From contig NZ_CP063196.1 in assembly GCF_003574835.2 (NCBI RefSeq), forward strand, positions 4,278,001-4,342,000: a DNA stretch of 64,000 nucleotides, written 5' to 3'. Position numbers and translations under genes: made by a program. This DNA is from Thermobifida halotolerans. Its GTDB lineage: Bacteria > Actinomycetota > Actinomycetes > Streptosporangiales > Streptosporangiaceae. Of this stretch, positions 17,850 to 27,493 are shown one piece after another (the first letter of the stretch is position 1; each line of letters begins with the position of its first letter). Below the pieces are notes generated by a model. It made no database searches. It was not told the origin of the DNA and saw only the letters and a program-made list of their open reading frames with translations.

Positions 17850-19099
17850 CCGGGGCAGCGGTGAATCCCGAGACGACGGATCTTCGGCGCACGGTCGACG
17901 CCGTCTGGCGCATCGAGGGCCCGCGCGTGGTCGCGGTGCTCGCCAGGATGACGGGCGACGTCGGCCTCGCCGAGGACCTCGCGCAGGAGGCTGTCGTCGA
18001 GGCGCTGGAGTCGTGGCCGGAGCAGGGCGTCCCGCGCAACGCGGGCGCCTGGCTCACGGCCGTGGCCAAGCGCCGCGCGATCGACGCGTGGCGGCGGCGC
18101 GAACGCCTCGACGAGCGGTACCGGGCGATCGCGCGCGACCTCGACGAGGCGGCCGAGGACGAGTGGCAACCGATCGACGACGACGTGCTGCGGCTGGTGT
18201 TCGCGGCGTGCCACCCGGCGCTCTCCCGGGAGTCGCAGGTCGCGTTGACGCTCCGGGCCGTCGGAGGTCTCACGACCAGGGAGATCGCCCGGATGCTGCT
18301 CGTGCCGGTCGCGACGGTCCAGGCGCGCGTCACGCGGGCGAAGAAGACGCTCGCCGCCGCCCGCGTGAGGTTCGAGACGCCGGACCCGAACGAGTGGGGC
18401 GAGCGGCTCGGCGCGGTCCTCGGCGTCGTCTACCTGGTCTTCACCGAAGGCTACGCGGCGACGTCGGGGGACCGCTGGATCCGCACGGAACTCGCGAACG
18501 AGGCGCTGCGGCTCGGGCGGGTCCTCGCCGGCCTCCTCCCCCGGGAAGCCGAGGTGCACGGACTCCTCGCGCTCATGGAGCTGCAGGCGTCCCGGTTCGC
18601 GGCACGCATCGCATCCGACGGTTCGCCGGTCCTGCTGGCCGACCAGGACCGCACCCGCTGGGACCACGCGCAGATCGCCCGCGGCCGGGCGGCACTGAAG
18701 AGGGCCGGCGCCACGGGGCGGGGCCTGGGCCCGTACGGGCTGCAGGCGGCGATCGCCGAGTGCCACGCGGTGGCGCCCAGCGTCGAGGAGACCGACTGGC
18801 AGCGGATCGTGCTCCTCTACGAGGCGCTCGGCCGGATCGCGCCGAGCCCGGTCGTGGAACTCAACCGCGCGGTCGCGGTGTCGATGGCGACGGGCCCCGG
18901 GGACGCCCTGCGGATCGTCGACCGACTCACCGAGAAGGGGGCGCTGCGGGGCTCGCACCTGCTGCCGAGCGTGCGCGGTGAGCTGCTCGCCCGCCTGGGA
19001 CGCACCGAGGAGGCACGCTCCGAACTGCTCGTGGCGGCGGAGCTCGCGGCCAACGAGCGCGAGCGCGCGGTGCTGCGGGCGAAGGCCGAGGCGCTGTGA
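17846..19099 (+). CDS. ECF42-type RNA polymerase sigma factor with C-terminal extension
   Basis: A 417-residue protein. The first 180 residues hold sigma-70 region 2 (EDLAQEAVVEALESWP) and region 4 (TTREIARMLLVPVATVQAR). The remaining 230 residues are a helical, TPR-like extension beginning around PNEWGERLGAVLGVVYLVFTEGY cut short here to LGVVYLVFTEGY, the hallmark of the ECF42 group, where the extension is needed for activity. No anti-sigma gene is adjacent, as usual for this group. GTG 17846 overlaps the YCII stop; an in-frame GTG at 17861 is less well placed. The predicted promoter at 17350-17376 suggests positive autoregulation. Confidence 0.9.
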   Translation: MTGAAVNPETTDLRRTVDAVWRIEGPRVVAVLARMTGDVGLAEDLAQEAVVEALESWPEQGVPRNAGAWLTAVAKRRAIDAWRRRERLDERYRAIARDLDEAAEDEWQPIDDDVLRLVFAACHPALSRESQVALTLRAVGGLTTREIARMLLVPVATVQARVTRAKKTLAAARVRFETPDPNEWGERLGAVLGVVYLVFTEGYAATSGDRWIRTELANEALRLGRVLAGLLPREAEVHGLLALMELQASRFAARIASDGSPVLLADQDRTRWDHAQIARGRAALKRAGATGRGLGPYGLQAAIAECHAVAPSVEETDWQRIVLLYEALGRIAPSPVVELNRAVAVSMATGPGDALRIVDRLTEKGALRGSHLLPSVRGELLARLGRTEEARSELLVAAELAANERERAVLRAKAEAL

Positions 19100-19139
19100 G
19101 GACCGGTGCCGCACCCTTCGGAGACTTCCAGCCGATGCG

Positions 19140-19596
19140 GGGTGTGGCGCGGTTCTCCAACGCGCGGGTGATGCGCGGGCGCATGGACGGGTGGATCCGG
19201 TACCGGTCGGTCTCGTCCGGTTCCACCCAGGCGCCCCGGGTGGACTCCGCATTCGAGGCGGCTCACCGCGGAGAGGCCGGGCGGCCAGCACTGTGGAGAA
19301 CTCCTGGCGGGCCTCGTCGTTGCCGGTGCAGCGGATGACGTGGCCGGGGTCGGTGTAGACGCCGGCGAGCCCGGTGGTCTCGCAGCGGATCCCGGTCTCC
19401 TCCGGTGTCTCGCACCCCCGCCTCGGCCAGGCGCTCCCCGAGGTCCACGGCTCCGCCGGGCGGTGCCCGGTTACCGTTGTCGCTGCGGCGGATCAGCAGC
19501 AGCCGCCCCATCGCGTACGGCGACGTTGACCGGCGGCACGATGCCCGTGGCCTCCGGCGCGTTCGGATCGTTGAGGTGGTCGATGCGGCGGGCCAC
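19140..19596 (-). pseudogene. Nudix hydrolase pseudogene with about three frameshifts
   Basis: Reading leftward from GTG 19596 (AAGGAG upstream), the frame gives an N terminus MARRIDHLNDPNAPEATG typical of Streptomyces-like Nudix enzymes, then shifts after VNVAVRD. The next frame supplies MGRLLLIRRSDNGN and PPGGAVDLGERLAEAGVR, the start of the Nudix box. A second shift in the box continues as TPEETGIRCETTGLAGVYTD and DEARQEFSTVLAARPL; a third gives the tail EPDETDRYRIHPSMRPRITR. All pieces are collinear and recognisable, so this was one intact gene that decayed recently. It cannot make an active enzyme unless the sequence has errors. Confidence 0.8.
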
Positions 19597-20893
19597 GCGC
19601 TCACTCCTTGCTGTCCACCCTCTGGGCGGGTCGTGGTGGGTCCCCGGTCCACGGGTGTCCACGATCCGACGGTCCCATTGGCGCCCGGCCGCCGCGCCTT
19701 TTCCGGGGGTTTCCGGAAAGCGCGCCTGACAGGAGCCCCGAGGGCGCCTGTGCGAGCCGGCGAATCTGACCGCTGGCCAGCGGAGTCAGCGACGCTCGGA
19801 CAGGCCGGCCCCGGTAGCCGCGCGGCAGGGCCCAGCGCTCCAGGAGGTCGTCGCTCCGTCCTCGCTGACCGTTCTTCCGTGCCGGAAGCGCCGAGTACAT
19901 CGGGAACCCTGATGAGGACCGGGAGGCCGAACGCGTCGACCGGGTGCCCTCGGCCCGCGTCCCACCCGGTTCTGAGTGGTTGGCTCGATGGGGCGGAACC
20001 GAGGAGTGGAGACTGAGAGAGCGAAGCGACGAGACCGGCGCACGGTGTCGGTCGGGGCGGTCCGGAGGAGGCCGATCCGGTCGGCTGATGAGGATTTCGC
20101 GGGAGAGTCGGTGTCCCTCCGCCTGGGGGCTCGTTCCGCACCGCGCCAGTGGTGGGCGCACGGCCCGCTCCCCCGCTCCGGCAGGGCCTCCCCGCCGCCG
20201 GGACGGCGGGCATCGACCACCGCGTGCCCGTAGAGGCCCGACAACGTCGCGGAGGAGATCACCCCGTGGTCGGAAAGAGACGCGTCGGGGTTTTCCCTCC
20301 CTTCTTCTCCTTTGACAGCGGACCGCCTCCGATTTCTCACCCGGAGTGACAGAATGCCGCCGAAAATCAGGGACCCGGCCATCAGAGCGCGCCGTTTCGG
20401 ACCGGAGAAGCGAATTCCGGACCGCCGTACCGAGGACCACGGCAACGCCGTTCCCGAACCGGAGGTCTCCGCAATTCCGGAGGCACGGTGGAACTCGCCC
20501 CGGCCGTGCACGCCCCCGACACCCGAGGCCGCGGCCGTGTCCACCGGACCGTTCACGGTATCGCCCCGACCACCGGAAGGATCGGCGGTTTCGGGAGGAG
20601 GCCGCCTGCCGGGCGGGGCCGAACGGCATTGGTGAGCGTGCCTACACCGGGCCGCGACCGCCTGCCGGGCACGGCGTCCGCCACTACCATTCCTGGATGT
20701 ACGCGCTTGACACCCGCGTTACCGGTGAACTTTCGGGGGAAGAATTCCTCGCCGGGTACGGCGGCAACATCATCGAGCGGAACAGATTCGTCGCAACGTT
20801 CCCAACCTGATGTCGGGAGCCGGTCCGGACTCGTTTCCGGACCGGCTCCGACGTCAGCTCCGGGCATCGCGTGAGAGGGAAGGACGGGAGCAC
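19597..20893. other. 1.3-kb region without a supported gene
   Basis: Several long frames are open here because of high GC, but none has a ribosome binding site, normal codon bias and recognisable domains together. A 37-codon rightward frame at 20697-20810 is possible but unsupported. The last part should hold the promoter of the IclR gene. Confidence 0.5.
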
Positions 20894-21658
20894 GTGACAG
20901 AAGGTCGGGGGCCGACCCCAGACGTGGACAGCGCCAGACGGGTGCTGGAGATACTGCTCCTGTTCTCCGAGGAGCGTCCGACTCTCAGCGTGGAGCAGAT
21001 CGCCGACGACACCGGCATCCCGGTCTCTTCCGCCCGCCGGTTCGTCGCGCTGCTGCGGGAACTGGACCTGGTGGAGGAGAACGGCGGCGGCGCCTACGCG
21101 CTCTCCCCGAGAATCCTCCTGCTGTCCCGAAGCGTCGAGCAGGCCCTGCGGATTCCGAAGGTCCTGCGTCCGCTGGTCGAGCAGCTCTCGGAGGTCACCG
21201 GTGAGACCGCGCTGGTGATCCGGCGCGTGGGCGACTACGCGACCTGTGTGGAGATCAGCCAGACCGAGCACGCCATCCGCCTCTCGTTCGCTCCCGGCCA
21301 GGCCATGAGCCTGCACCGGGGGGCGGGCCCCAAGGTCCTGCTGGCGGCCATGGGGGAGGACTGGGCGTCGCGCTACTTCGACCGTCTCGAACCGATCCCG
21401 CCGCTGTCGGAGCGCAACATGGTTCTCGCGGAGATTCCCGACATCGTCTCGCGGGGGTGGGCGATCAGCGCGTCGGAGGTGGACGAGGGGGTCTGGGCGG
21501 TGGCGGCGCCGATCACGGTCGCCGACAAGGTGATCGCCTCGGTGGCGGTCGCCGGTCCGCACTTCCGGATCGACGAGAAACGCGCCGACTTCATCCGTGA
21601 GCAGGTGGTCGCCGGTGCGGCGGAGATCTCGCGCTCGCTGAGCACCTGGCGGAGCTAG
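20894..21658 (+). CDS. IclR family transcriptional regulator
   Basis: About 254 residues: an N-terminal winged helix (SARRVLEILLLFSEERPTLS, then IADDTGIPVSSARRFVALL) and a C-terminal IclR effector domain with RLSFAPGQAMSLHRGAGPK and a late VAVAGPHFRID. IclR proteins sense small metabolites, often aromatic or carboxylic acids. GTG 20894 lies five bases after GGGAG and gives the usual family length; an in-frame ATG at 20810 would add 28 residues. The Nudix gene follows 105 bases downstream on the same strand. The target genes are unknown. Confidence 0.9.
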   Translation: MTEGRGPTPDVDSARRVLEILLLFSEERPTLSVEQIADDTGIPVSSARRFVALLRELDLVEENGGGAYALSPRILLLSRSVEQALRIPKVLRPLVEQLSEVTGETALVIRRVGDYATCVEISQTEHAIRLSFAPGQAMSLHRGAGPKVLLAAMGEDWASRYFDRLEPIPPLSERNMVLAEIPDIVSRGWAISASEVDEGVWAVAAPITVADKVIASVAVAGPHFRIDEKRADFIREQVVAGAAEISRSLSTWRS

Positions 21659-21763
21659 GACCTGCCCGGTGGACCGGTGCCGCCCCTGACACCGGGGCCC
21701 GGCACACGGAGAACGACCGCTGGTGGCAACGCCACCGCGAAGCAGCGCAGAGGAGAACCTTCC

Positions 21764-22198
21764 GTGACCGTCAGAACCGCTGTGGACAAGGCCCTCTGCT
21801 ACATCGTCCGCGGCGGCGAACTCCTGGTGTTCCGACACCTCGGCCACAGCCCCGAGGAGGTCGGTGTCCAGGTGCCCGCCGGTACCGTCCGCGCGGGCGA
21901 GTCCCCCGAGGACGCCGCACTGCGTGAGGCGCGGGAGGAGACCGGACTCGACGGGTTCCGCCTGGTCCGCAGGCTCGGGAAGACCACCTACGACATCACC
22001 CCGTACCGGTTCGAGGTCCAGCACCGCCACGTCTTCCACCTCGCGCTGGACGGCGATGCGCCCCGCCGCTGGCGCAGCCGCGAGCACCACGACGGTACGC
22101 GCCCGCCCACCGAACTGGAGTGCTTCTGGATCCCGTTGGAGCACGGGCACGTCCTCCAGTCGGGCCAGGGCGCCCTGCTGGGTCGGCTGTGGGAGTAG
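21764..22198 (+). CDS. Nudix hydrolase
   Basis: A 144-residue protein with an intact Nudix box: GTVRAGESPEDAALREAREE followed by TG, fitting GX5EX7REUXEEXGU. The N terminus DKALCYIVRGGELLVF forms the first strands of the fold. GTG 21764 sits eight bases after AGGAG. Nudix enzymes cleave nucleoside diphosphates linked to other moieties; the substrate cannot be predicted. Same-strand position behind the IclR gene suggests possible co-transcription. It is unrelated at sequence level to the decayed Nudix gene at 19.1-19.6 kb. Confidence 0.88.
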   Translation: MTVRTAVDKALCYIVRGGELLVFRHLGHSPEEVGVQVPAGTVRAGESPEDAALREAREETGLDGFRLVRRLGKTTYDITPYRFEVQHRHVFHLALDGDAPRRWRSREHHDGTRPPTELECFWIPLEHGHVLQSGQGALLGRLWE

Positions 22199-22431
22199 CG
22201 CTCCCGGTTCCGGGGCCAAAAAAGGAGGACCAGTACCCCACCGCCCGCTCACCGCGGCGCTGAGCGGAAACGGGTCGGGCAGCACGGAGGGCACGACGGT
22301 CGTGCGCACGTCGACGACCGTCCGCCGCAGACCCTACGGGAGGTCCTTCCGCGAGCCGACCGATTTTCCGGAGCGCTGTCGCCGTCGGGAAACCACTGGG
22401 CGGGAAGCAGCTTCCGTGGAATGCTCCGCAT

Positions 22432-23085
22432 ATGGATCTCCTCGCAGTCCTTCCGGCTTTCCTGCTCGCCGTCGTGTTGATCTCGGCGTCTCCGGGACCG
22501 GCCATGGCGCTGATCTTCCGGCGGGCCGCGCTCCGGGGGTTCCGGCCGACCGTGGCGACGGTGCTGGGACTGGAACTGGGCATCTACCTGTGGGCGCTGG
22601 CCGCCGGGGCGGGGCTGGCCGCGCTGGTGGCGACCTCGGAGACCGCCTACCTGGTGCTGCGGGTCGCGGGGGCGGCCTTCCTGGTCTACCTGGGGGTGCG
22701 CTCGTGGATCGCGGTGTTTCGCTCCGGGGGCGAGGACGGCGGTACGGCCGACTCCGCCGTGCCGGGCTCCCCGCAGCCCCGCGGATCGGCCGCCAGAGCG
22801 TTCGGCGAGGCCCTGGCCGTGCAACTGGCCAACCCGAAGGCCGCGGTGTTCATGTTCGCCTTCTATCCGCAGTTCGTCTCACCCGACCAGCCGCTGCTGC
22901 GGACGACCGCGCTCCTGGCGCTGCTCCAGGTCGCCGTGGAGACCGCGCTCTACCTGGGTCTGGCCGCGGGTGTGGCACACGTCGGCGCGTGGTTCCGCCG
23001 TCCGGTGGTCCGCCGCCGCCTCGAAGCGGTCACCGGGACCGTGCTGATCGCGCTCGCGGGGCGGGTGGCGTTCAGCCCGCGCTGA
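22432..23085 (+). CDS. LysE/RhtB family exporter
   Basis: A 217-residue membrane protein with six predicted helices. The N-terminal ISASPGPAMALIFRRA is the conserved PGP motif of LysE/RhtB amino-acid exporters, and AVQLANPKAAVFMFAFYPQF matches the second conserved region. The loop of about 40 residues between helices three and four is Gly/Ser-rich. Family members export amino acids or small metabolites by proton antiport. It stands alone, 230 bases after the Nudix gene. Confidence 0.9.
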   Translation: MDLLAVLPAFLLAVVLISASPGPAMALIFRRAALRGFRPTVATVLGLELGIYLWALAAGAGLAALVATSETAYLVLRVAGAAFLVYLGVRSWIAVFRSGGEDGGTADSAVPGSPQPRGSAARAFGEALAVQLANPKAAVFMFAFYPQFVSPDQPLLRTTALLALLQVAVETALYLGLAAGVAHVGAWFRRPVVRRRLEAVTGTVLIALAGRVAFSPR

Positions 23086-23263
23086 CCGGGGAGGCTCAGG
23101 ACGGTTCCGTCCCGCCCCGCCCCTGGTCGCAGCCCCTCTCGGAGCGGGGCGTTCGGCCCCTCACGGGGGAGTGCCGGCGGCCCCGCTCGAACCCGTGACG
23201 GTTGCCCGGCGTACCCGTGGGTAGCGACGACGGGCAGCGGAGCAGAGAGTGGAAGGGACAGCG

Positions 23264-24535
23264 GTGGGTCAGGCAAACATCTTCGTGATCGGGCTGGACG
23301 AGACCAACCTGGACACACTCCGGCACCTGCCGAATCTGGCGGAGTACCGGATCCATCCCCTGCTGGACAGGGCGGAGTTGCAGGAGGGCGCGACGATCCC
23401 CGTCGCCGACCTGCTCGCCAAGGCCCAGAAGACCCTGGACTCCTTCGGAGGAAGCGTCGACGCGGTCGTCGGCTACTGGGACTTCCCGGTGAGCACGATC
23501 GTGCCGATCCTGTGCGCCCGCTACGGGCTGCACGGCCCGAGCCTGGAGTCGGTGGTCAAATGCGAGCACAAGTACTGGAGCCGTCTGGAACAGCGGAAGG
23601 TGATCGACGAACTGCCCAACTTCGCGCTCGTCGACCTCGACGACGACCCGCGTCCTCCCGGGGGGCTGCGGTTCCCGATGTGGCTCAAACCGGTCAAGTC
23701 GTTCTCCTCGGAACTGGCCTTCCACGTGGCCGACGAGGAGGAGTTCCACGCCGCGGTCGAGGAGATCCGCGAGGGGATCTCCCGCGTCGGCGAGCCCTTC
23801 GAGTACATCCTCGACCAACTCGACCTGCCCCCGGAGATCGCCGACGCGGGCGGTCGGGCCTGTCTGGCCGAGGAGGCGCTCACGGGAGTGCAGGCCGCGG
23901 TCGAGGGCTACGTGTACAACGGCGACATCACCGTGTACGGGGCGCTGGACTCCGTCAACTACCCCGACTCCTCGGTCTTCCTGCGCCACCAGTACCCCTC
24001 GCGGCTGCCCGAGCATGTGCTGCGGCGGTTCGACGACATCGCCGAGCGGGTGATCGGGCAGGTCGGACTGGACAACGCGACCTTCAGCATCGAGTTCTTC
24101 TACGACCCCGAGACCGACGAGGTCAACCTGCTGGAGATCAACCCGCGGCACTCGCAGTCGCACGCCGAACTGTTCGACTACGTCGACGGCGCGCCCAACC
24201 ACCACTGCATGGTCAGCCTCGGGCTGGGCCGCGACCCGGACCTGCCACACCGCAGGGGCCCCTACCGTCTGGCCGCCAAGTGGTACCACCGGCGGTTCGC
24301 CGACGGCGTGGTGCGGCGCGCCCCCACCCGGGAGGAGATCGAGCGACTGGAGCAGGACCTCCCCGGGGTGAAGGTCGACCCGGTCGCCCAGGAGGGGCGG
24401 CGGCTGTCCGACCTGGTCGGGCAGGACAGCTACAGCTACGAACTCACCCACGTCTTCGTCGGCGCGGACAGCGAGGAGGAGCTGCGGGCCAAGTACGACC
24501 GCTGTGTGGCGTCGCTGCCCTACGAGTTCGACTGA
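23264..24535 (+). CDS. ATP-grasp ligase
   Basis: A 423-residue ATP-grasp protein. The N-terminal domain begins QANIFVIGLDETNLDTLRHL; the ATP-binding region includes FPMWLKPVKSFSS (phosphate-loop lysines), and the metal site appears as FSIEFFYD followed by EVNLLEINPRHSQSHAE. The enzyme should activate a carboxylate as acyl phosphate and join it to an amine or thiol. GTG 23264 follows GAAGGGA with five-base spacing; GTG 23249 is an alternative. The CocE-type hydrolase gene starts 40 bases downstream, forming a probable two-gene operon: one enzyme may make an amide or peptide and the other may cleave or transfer it. Substrate unknown. Confidence 0.85.
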   Translation: MGQANIFVIGLDETNLDTLRHLPNLAEYRIHPLLDRAELQEGATIPVADLLAKAQKTLDSFGGSVDAVVGYWDFPVSTIVPILCARYGLHGPSLESVVKCEHKYWSRLEQRKVIDELPNFALVDLDDDPRPPGGLRFPMWLKPVKSFSSELAFHVADEEEFHAAVEEIREGISRVGEPFEYILDQLDLPPEIADAGGRACLAEEALTGVQAAVEGYVYNGDITVYGALDSVNYPDSSVFLRHQYPSRLPEHVLRRFDDIAERVIGQVGLDNATFSIEFFYDPETDEVNLLEINPRHSQSHAELFDYVDGAPNHHCMVSLGLGRDPDLPHRRGPYRLAAKWYHRRFADGVVRRAPTREEIERLEQDLPGVKVDPVAQEGRRLSDLVGQDSYSYELTHVFVGADSEEELRAKYDRCVASLPYEFD

Positions 24536-24575
24536 CCGACCGGTTCCCCGCCCGGAGAGGAGGAGAGGCCCGCCC

Positions 24576-26600
24576 ATGCGCACGGTCACCACCCTGCCCC
24601 ACGACATCAGGGAGGAGGAGCACGTCCGGATACCGATGTCCGACGGTATCCACCTGTCGGCCCGGATCTGGCGGCCGACCTCCTCCGACGACGACCCGGT
24701 CCCGGCGGTGCTGGAGGCCATCCCCTACCGCAAACGCGACCTCACCTCCGTGCGCGACTCCGTCCACCACCCCTACATCGCCGGGCACGGCTACGCGTGC
24801 GTGCGGGTGGACCTGCGCGGCACCGGGGAGTCGGAGGGCGTGCTGGTCGACGAGTACCTGGAACGGGAGCAGCGCGACATCGAGGACGTGCTCGCCTGGA
24901 TCGCCGTCCAGCCGTGGTGCACGGGGCGGACCGGGATGATGGGCATCTCCTGGGGCGCCTTCACCGCGTTGCAGGTCGCCGCGCGCCGCCCGCCCAGCCT
25001 GCGCGCGATCGCCATCGCGTCGTTCACCGACGACCGCTACGCCGACGACATGCACTACATGGGCGGCTGCCTGCTGTCGGACAACCTGGCCGAGGCGGGC
25101 ACCATGTTCGCCTACGCCACCTGTCCGCCCGACCCCGAACTGGTGGGCGACCGCTGGCGGGACATGTGGCTGGAGCGTCTGGAGCACAGCCGCCCCTGGG
25201 TCCTGGAGTGGCTGCGTCACCAGCGGCGCGACGACTACTGGCGGCACGCCTCGGTCTGCGAGGACTACTCGGCGGTGCGCTGCCCGGTGCTGGCCTCCAG
25301 CGGCTGGGCCGACGGCTACTCCAACGCGGTGACGCGGCTGCTGGAGAACCTGGACGTGCCGCGCAAGGGGCTGATCGGCCCGTGGTCGCACAAGTTCCCG
25401 CACCTGGGGCAGCCCGGCCCGGCGATCGGCTACCTCCAGGAGGTGGTGCGCTGGTGGGACCACTGGCTCAAGGACGTCGACAACGGGGTGATGGACGGCC
25501 CCGTACTGCGCGCCTGGATGCAGGAGAGCGTGCCGCCGTCCACCTCCTACGAGGAGCGTCCCGGCCGCTGGGTGGGCGAGCCGACCTGGCCGTCCCCGCA
25601 CATCACTCCGACGACCTTCCCGCTGGGCGGGAACCGTCTCGCCGCGCCCGGGGAGACGGTGACCGAGACCGGGCTGACCGTGCGCTCGCCGCTGTCGGTG
25701 GGCCAGTTCGCGGGCAAGTGGGCCTCCTACAGCGCTCCGCCCGACCTGCCCTACGACCAGCGGGAGGAGGACGGCGGCTCCCTGGTGTTCGACAGCGGGG
25801 TGCTCACCGAGCGGGTGGAGATCCTCGGCGCGCCAACCGTCGAACTGGAGTTGTCGGTGAGCGAACCCGTCGCGATGGTGGCCGCGCGACTGTCGGACGT
25901 GGCGCCCGACGGCAGCGCCACCCGGGTCAGCTACGGGCTGCTCAACCTCACCCGGATGGACGGCCGCGACGACCCGGAGCCGTTCGTTCCGGGGAGGCGG
26001 TACCGGGCCACGGTGCGGCTCAACGGTGTGGCGCAGGCGTTCCCGCCGGGGCACCGCATCCGGCTGTCGCTGTCCACCTCGTACTGGCCGCTGGCCTGGC
26101 CGCCGCCGCGGCCCGTGCTGCTGACCGTGTACACGGGGTCCAGCACGCTGACGCTTCCGGTCCGTCCGACCAGCGAGTCCGACGAGGTGGTGAAGGACCC
26201 GTTCGGCCCGCCCGAGGGCGCGCCGCCGTTGTCGACCACCCGGCTGCGCCCGGCCGAGCAGCGGTGGCGGGTCTCACGTGACCTGGTCGACTACCGGTCG
26301 GCGCTGGAGATCGTCAAGGACACCGGAACGGTGCGCTACGAGGCGGTCAACCTCGACGTGAGCCGCCGCGCCGAGGAGTGCTACGAGTCGGTGGCCGACG
26401 ACTTCACGTCGGCGCGCGGCGAGACGACGTGGACGATGGAGTTCCGCCGCGGCGACTGGAAGACGCGGACCGTGACCCACACCGCGCTGAGCTGCACGGA
26501 GACGGAGTTCCTGGTGTACGCGACACTCGACGGCTACGAGGGCGAGCACCGGGTGTTCTCCCGCCAGTGGAACGAACGGCTGCCCCGCGACCACGTCTGA
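24576..26600 (+). CDS. CocE/NonD family (S15-like) hydrolase
   Basis: A 674-residue alpha/beta hydrolase of the X-Pro dipeptidyl-peptidase/CocE type. The nucleophile elbow is GISWGAF (Ser near residue 127), the aspartate is expected around GWADGYSNA, and the histidine in IGPWSHKFPH. A C-terminal jelly-roll domain follows (PTVELELSVSEPVAMVAARL). Substrates of the family are acyl esters and amides, including cocaine and X-Pro peptides. ATG 24576 follows a strong GGAGAGGAGGAGAGG. No signal peptide, so cytoplasmic. It pairs with the preceding ATP-grasp gene, a combination that suggests a joint role in amide or ester metabolism. Confidence 0.88.
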   Translation: MRTVTTLPHDIREEEHVRIPMSDGIHLSARIWRPTSSDDDPVPAVLEAIPYRKRDLTSVRDSVHHPYIAGHGYACVRVDLRGTGESEGVLVDEYLEREQRDIEDVLAWIAVQPWCTGRTGMMGISWGAFTALQVAARRPPSLRAIAIASFTDDRYADDMHYMGGCLLSDNLAEAGTMFAYATCPPDPELVGDRWRDMWLERLEHSRPWVLEWLRHQRRDDYWRHASVCEDYSAVRCPVLASSGWADGYSNAVTRLLENLDVPRKGLIGPWSHKFPHLGQPGPAIGYLQEVVRWWDHWLKDVDNGVMDGPVLRAWMQESVPPSTSYEERPGRWVGEPTWPSPHITPTTFPLGGNRLAAPGETVTETGLTVRSPLSVGQFAGKWASYSAPPDLPYDQREEDGGSLVFDSGVLTERVEILGAPTVELELSVSEPVAMVAARLSDVAPDGSATRVSYGLLNLTRMDGRDDPEPFVPGRRYRATVRLNGVAQAFPPGHRIRLSLSTSYWPLAWPPPRPVLLTVYTGSSTLTLPVRPTSESDEVVKDPFGPPEGAPPLSTTRLRPAEQRWRVSRDLVDYRSALEIVKDTGTVRYEAVNLDVSRRAEECYESVADDFTSARGETTWTMEFRRGDWKTRTVTHTALSCTETEFLVYATLDGYEGEHRVFSRQWNERLPRDHV

Positions 26601-26620
26601 GCCGCCCCGCGGGTCCGGGC

Positions 26621-26654
26621 GCGGTCGGCCGGGGGAGTTCCCCCGGCCGACCGC
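26621..26654. terminator. Perfect 15-bp bidirectional terminator hairpin
   Basis: Arms 26621-26635 and 26640-26654 are exactly complementary around an AGTT loop, between the CocE-type gene stop (26600) and the pabC stop (26697), which converge. It marks the left border of the biosynthetic cluster. Confidence 0.85.
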
Positions 26655-26696
26655 CCGACGCCCTCCGGCCGCTCGCGTCTCCCCGATCGGCCTCGT

Positions 26697-27491
26697 TCAC
26701 CAGGGCAGCGGCCTCCGCAGGGCGTCCAGATGGGCGCGCCACCGCTGTGCCCGCCGCTCGGCTCCCGGACGCACCGGGCTTCCGACCCACTCGGTCACCA
26801 CGCGGATCCCGTGGAGCGCGTTCACCAGCCAGGTCTCGCATCCGTGCAGTCGGGACGGGGTCGCGTTCCGGGGGCGGACCGCGACCCCGAGGTCGTGGGC
26901 GTGCTCGACGAGCAGCCCGGCGGTGACGCTGGGCAGGACGTCCAGGTCGGGGGACGGGACACAGAGGTCGTCCCCCTCCCACCACAGCAGCGCACTGGTC
27001 GTCGACTCGGTCAGCACACCGCTTTCCGTGGTCAGCAGCGCGTCGTCGGCTCCGCCCCGGATCGCCTGCTCACGCACCTCCGCCAGCGCCGACAGGTCCG
27101 GCCCCTTCACCCGGGGGTGCTCGCGCGGGTCGGCGCCGTCCCAGCACAGGACACGGACGCGGGTGCCGCGGGTCGGCGCCGGGCGGAGGAGCAGGTCCAG
27201 GCGGGGCCGCTCCCCGCCGGTCAGCTCGACCCGGGGAAACCAGTCGCCCTGCCGGGGCAGCGCGGCGACCATGTCCGCCCAGAACCCGTCAAGGGTCCGC
27301 CGGTCGAGTCCGCCCCGCTCGGCGCATGCCCGGCCGAACCGGGACCGGTGCCGTTCGATGGCCCGGACCTCGCCGTCCGCCACGAGCCAGGAGTCGGCGG
27401 CGACGACGGGCAGCCCGTGGTCCTTCTCCTCCCGCAGGCCCGTGTCGGGGGACCAGGACAGGCGCCGGGAGAGCGCGATGTGCGGCGCCAT
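26697..27491 (-). CDS. pabC: 4-amino-4-deoxychorismate lyase (PabC-like)
   Basis: A 264-residue class IV aminotransferase-fold protein. Lys129 in HPRVKGPDLSAL fits the pyridoxal-phosphate lysine, and ESGVLTESTTSALLWW with LPSVTAGLLVEHA match the cofactor-binding blocks. In this family PabC removes pyruvate from aminodeoxychorismate to give 4-aminobenzoate; D-amino-acid or branched-chain transaminases are alternatives, but the PabAB gene in the same operon makes the lyase role likely. ATG 27491 lies two bases after the stop of the flavin monooxygenase gene. It is the last gene of the leftward block. Confidence 0.8.
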   Translation of the reverse strand: MAPHIALSRRLSWSPDTGLREEKDHGLPVVAADSWLVADGEVRAIERHRSRFGRACAERGGLDRRTLDGFWADMVAALPRQGDWFPRVELTGGERPRLDLLLRPAPTRGTRVRVLCWDGADPREHPRVKGPDLSALAEVREQAIRGGADDALLTTESGVLTESTTSALLWWEGDDLCVPSPDLDVLPSVTAGLLVEHAHDLGVAVRPRNATPSRLHGCETWLVNALHGIRVVTEWVGSPVRPGAERRAQRWRAHLDALRRPLPW

Positions 27492-27493
27492 GG

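Noticed and set aside
20697-20810. A 37-codon rightward open frame before the IclR gene
   Set aside because: No ribosome binding site and no recognisable family; the region more likely holds the IclR promoter.
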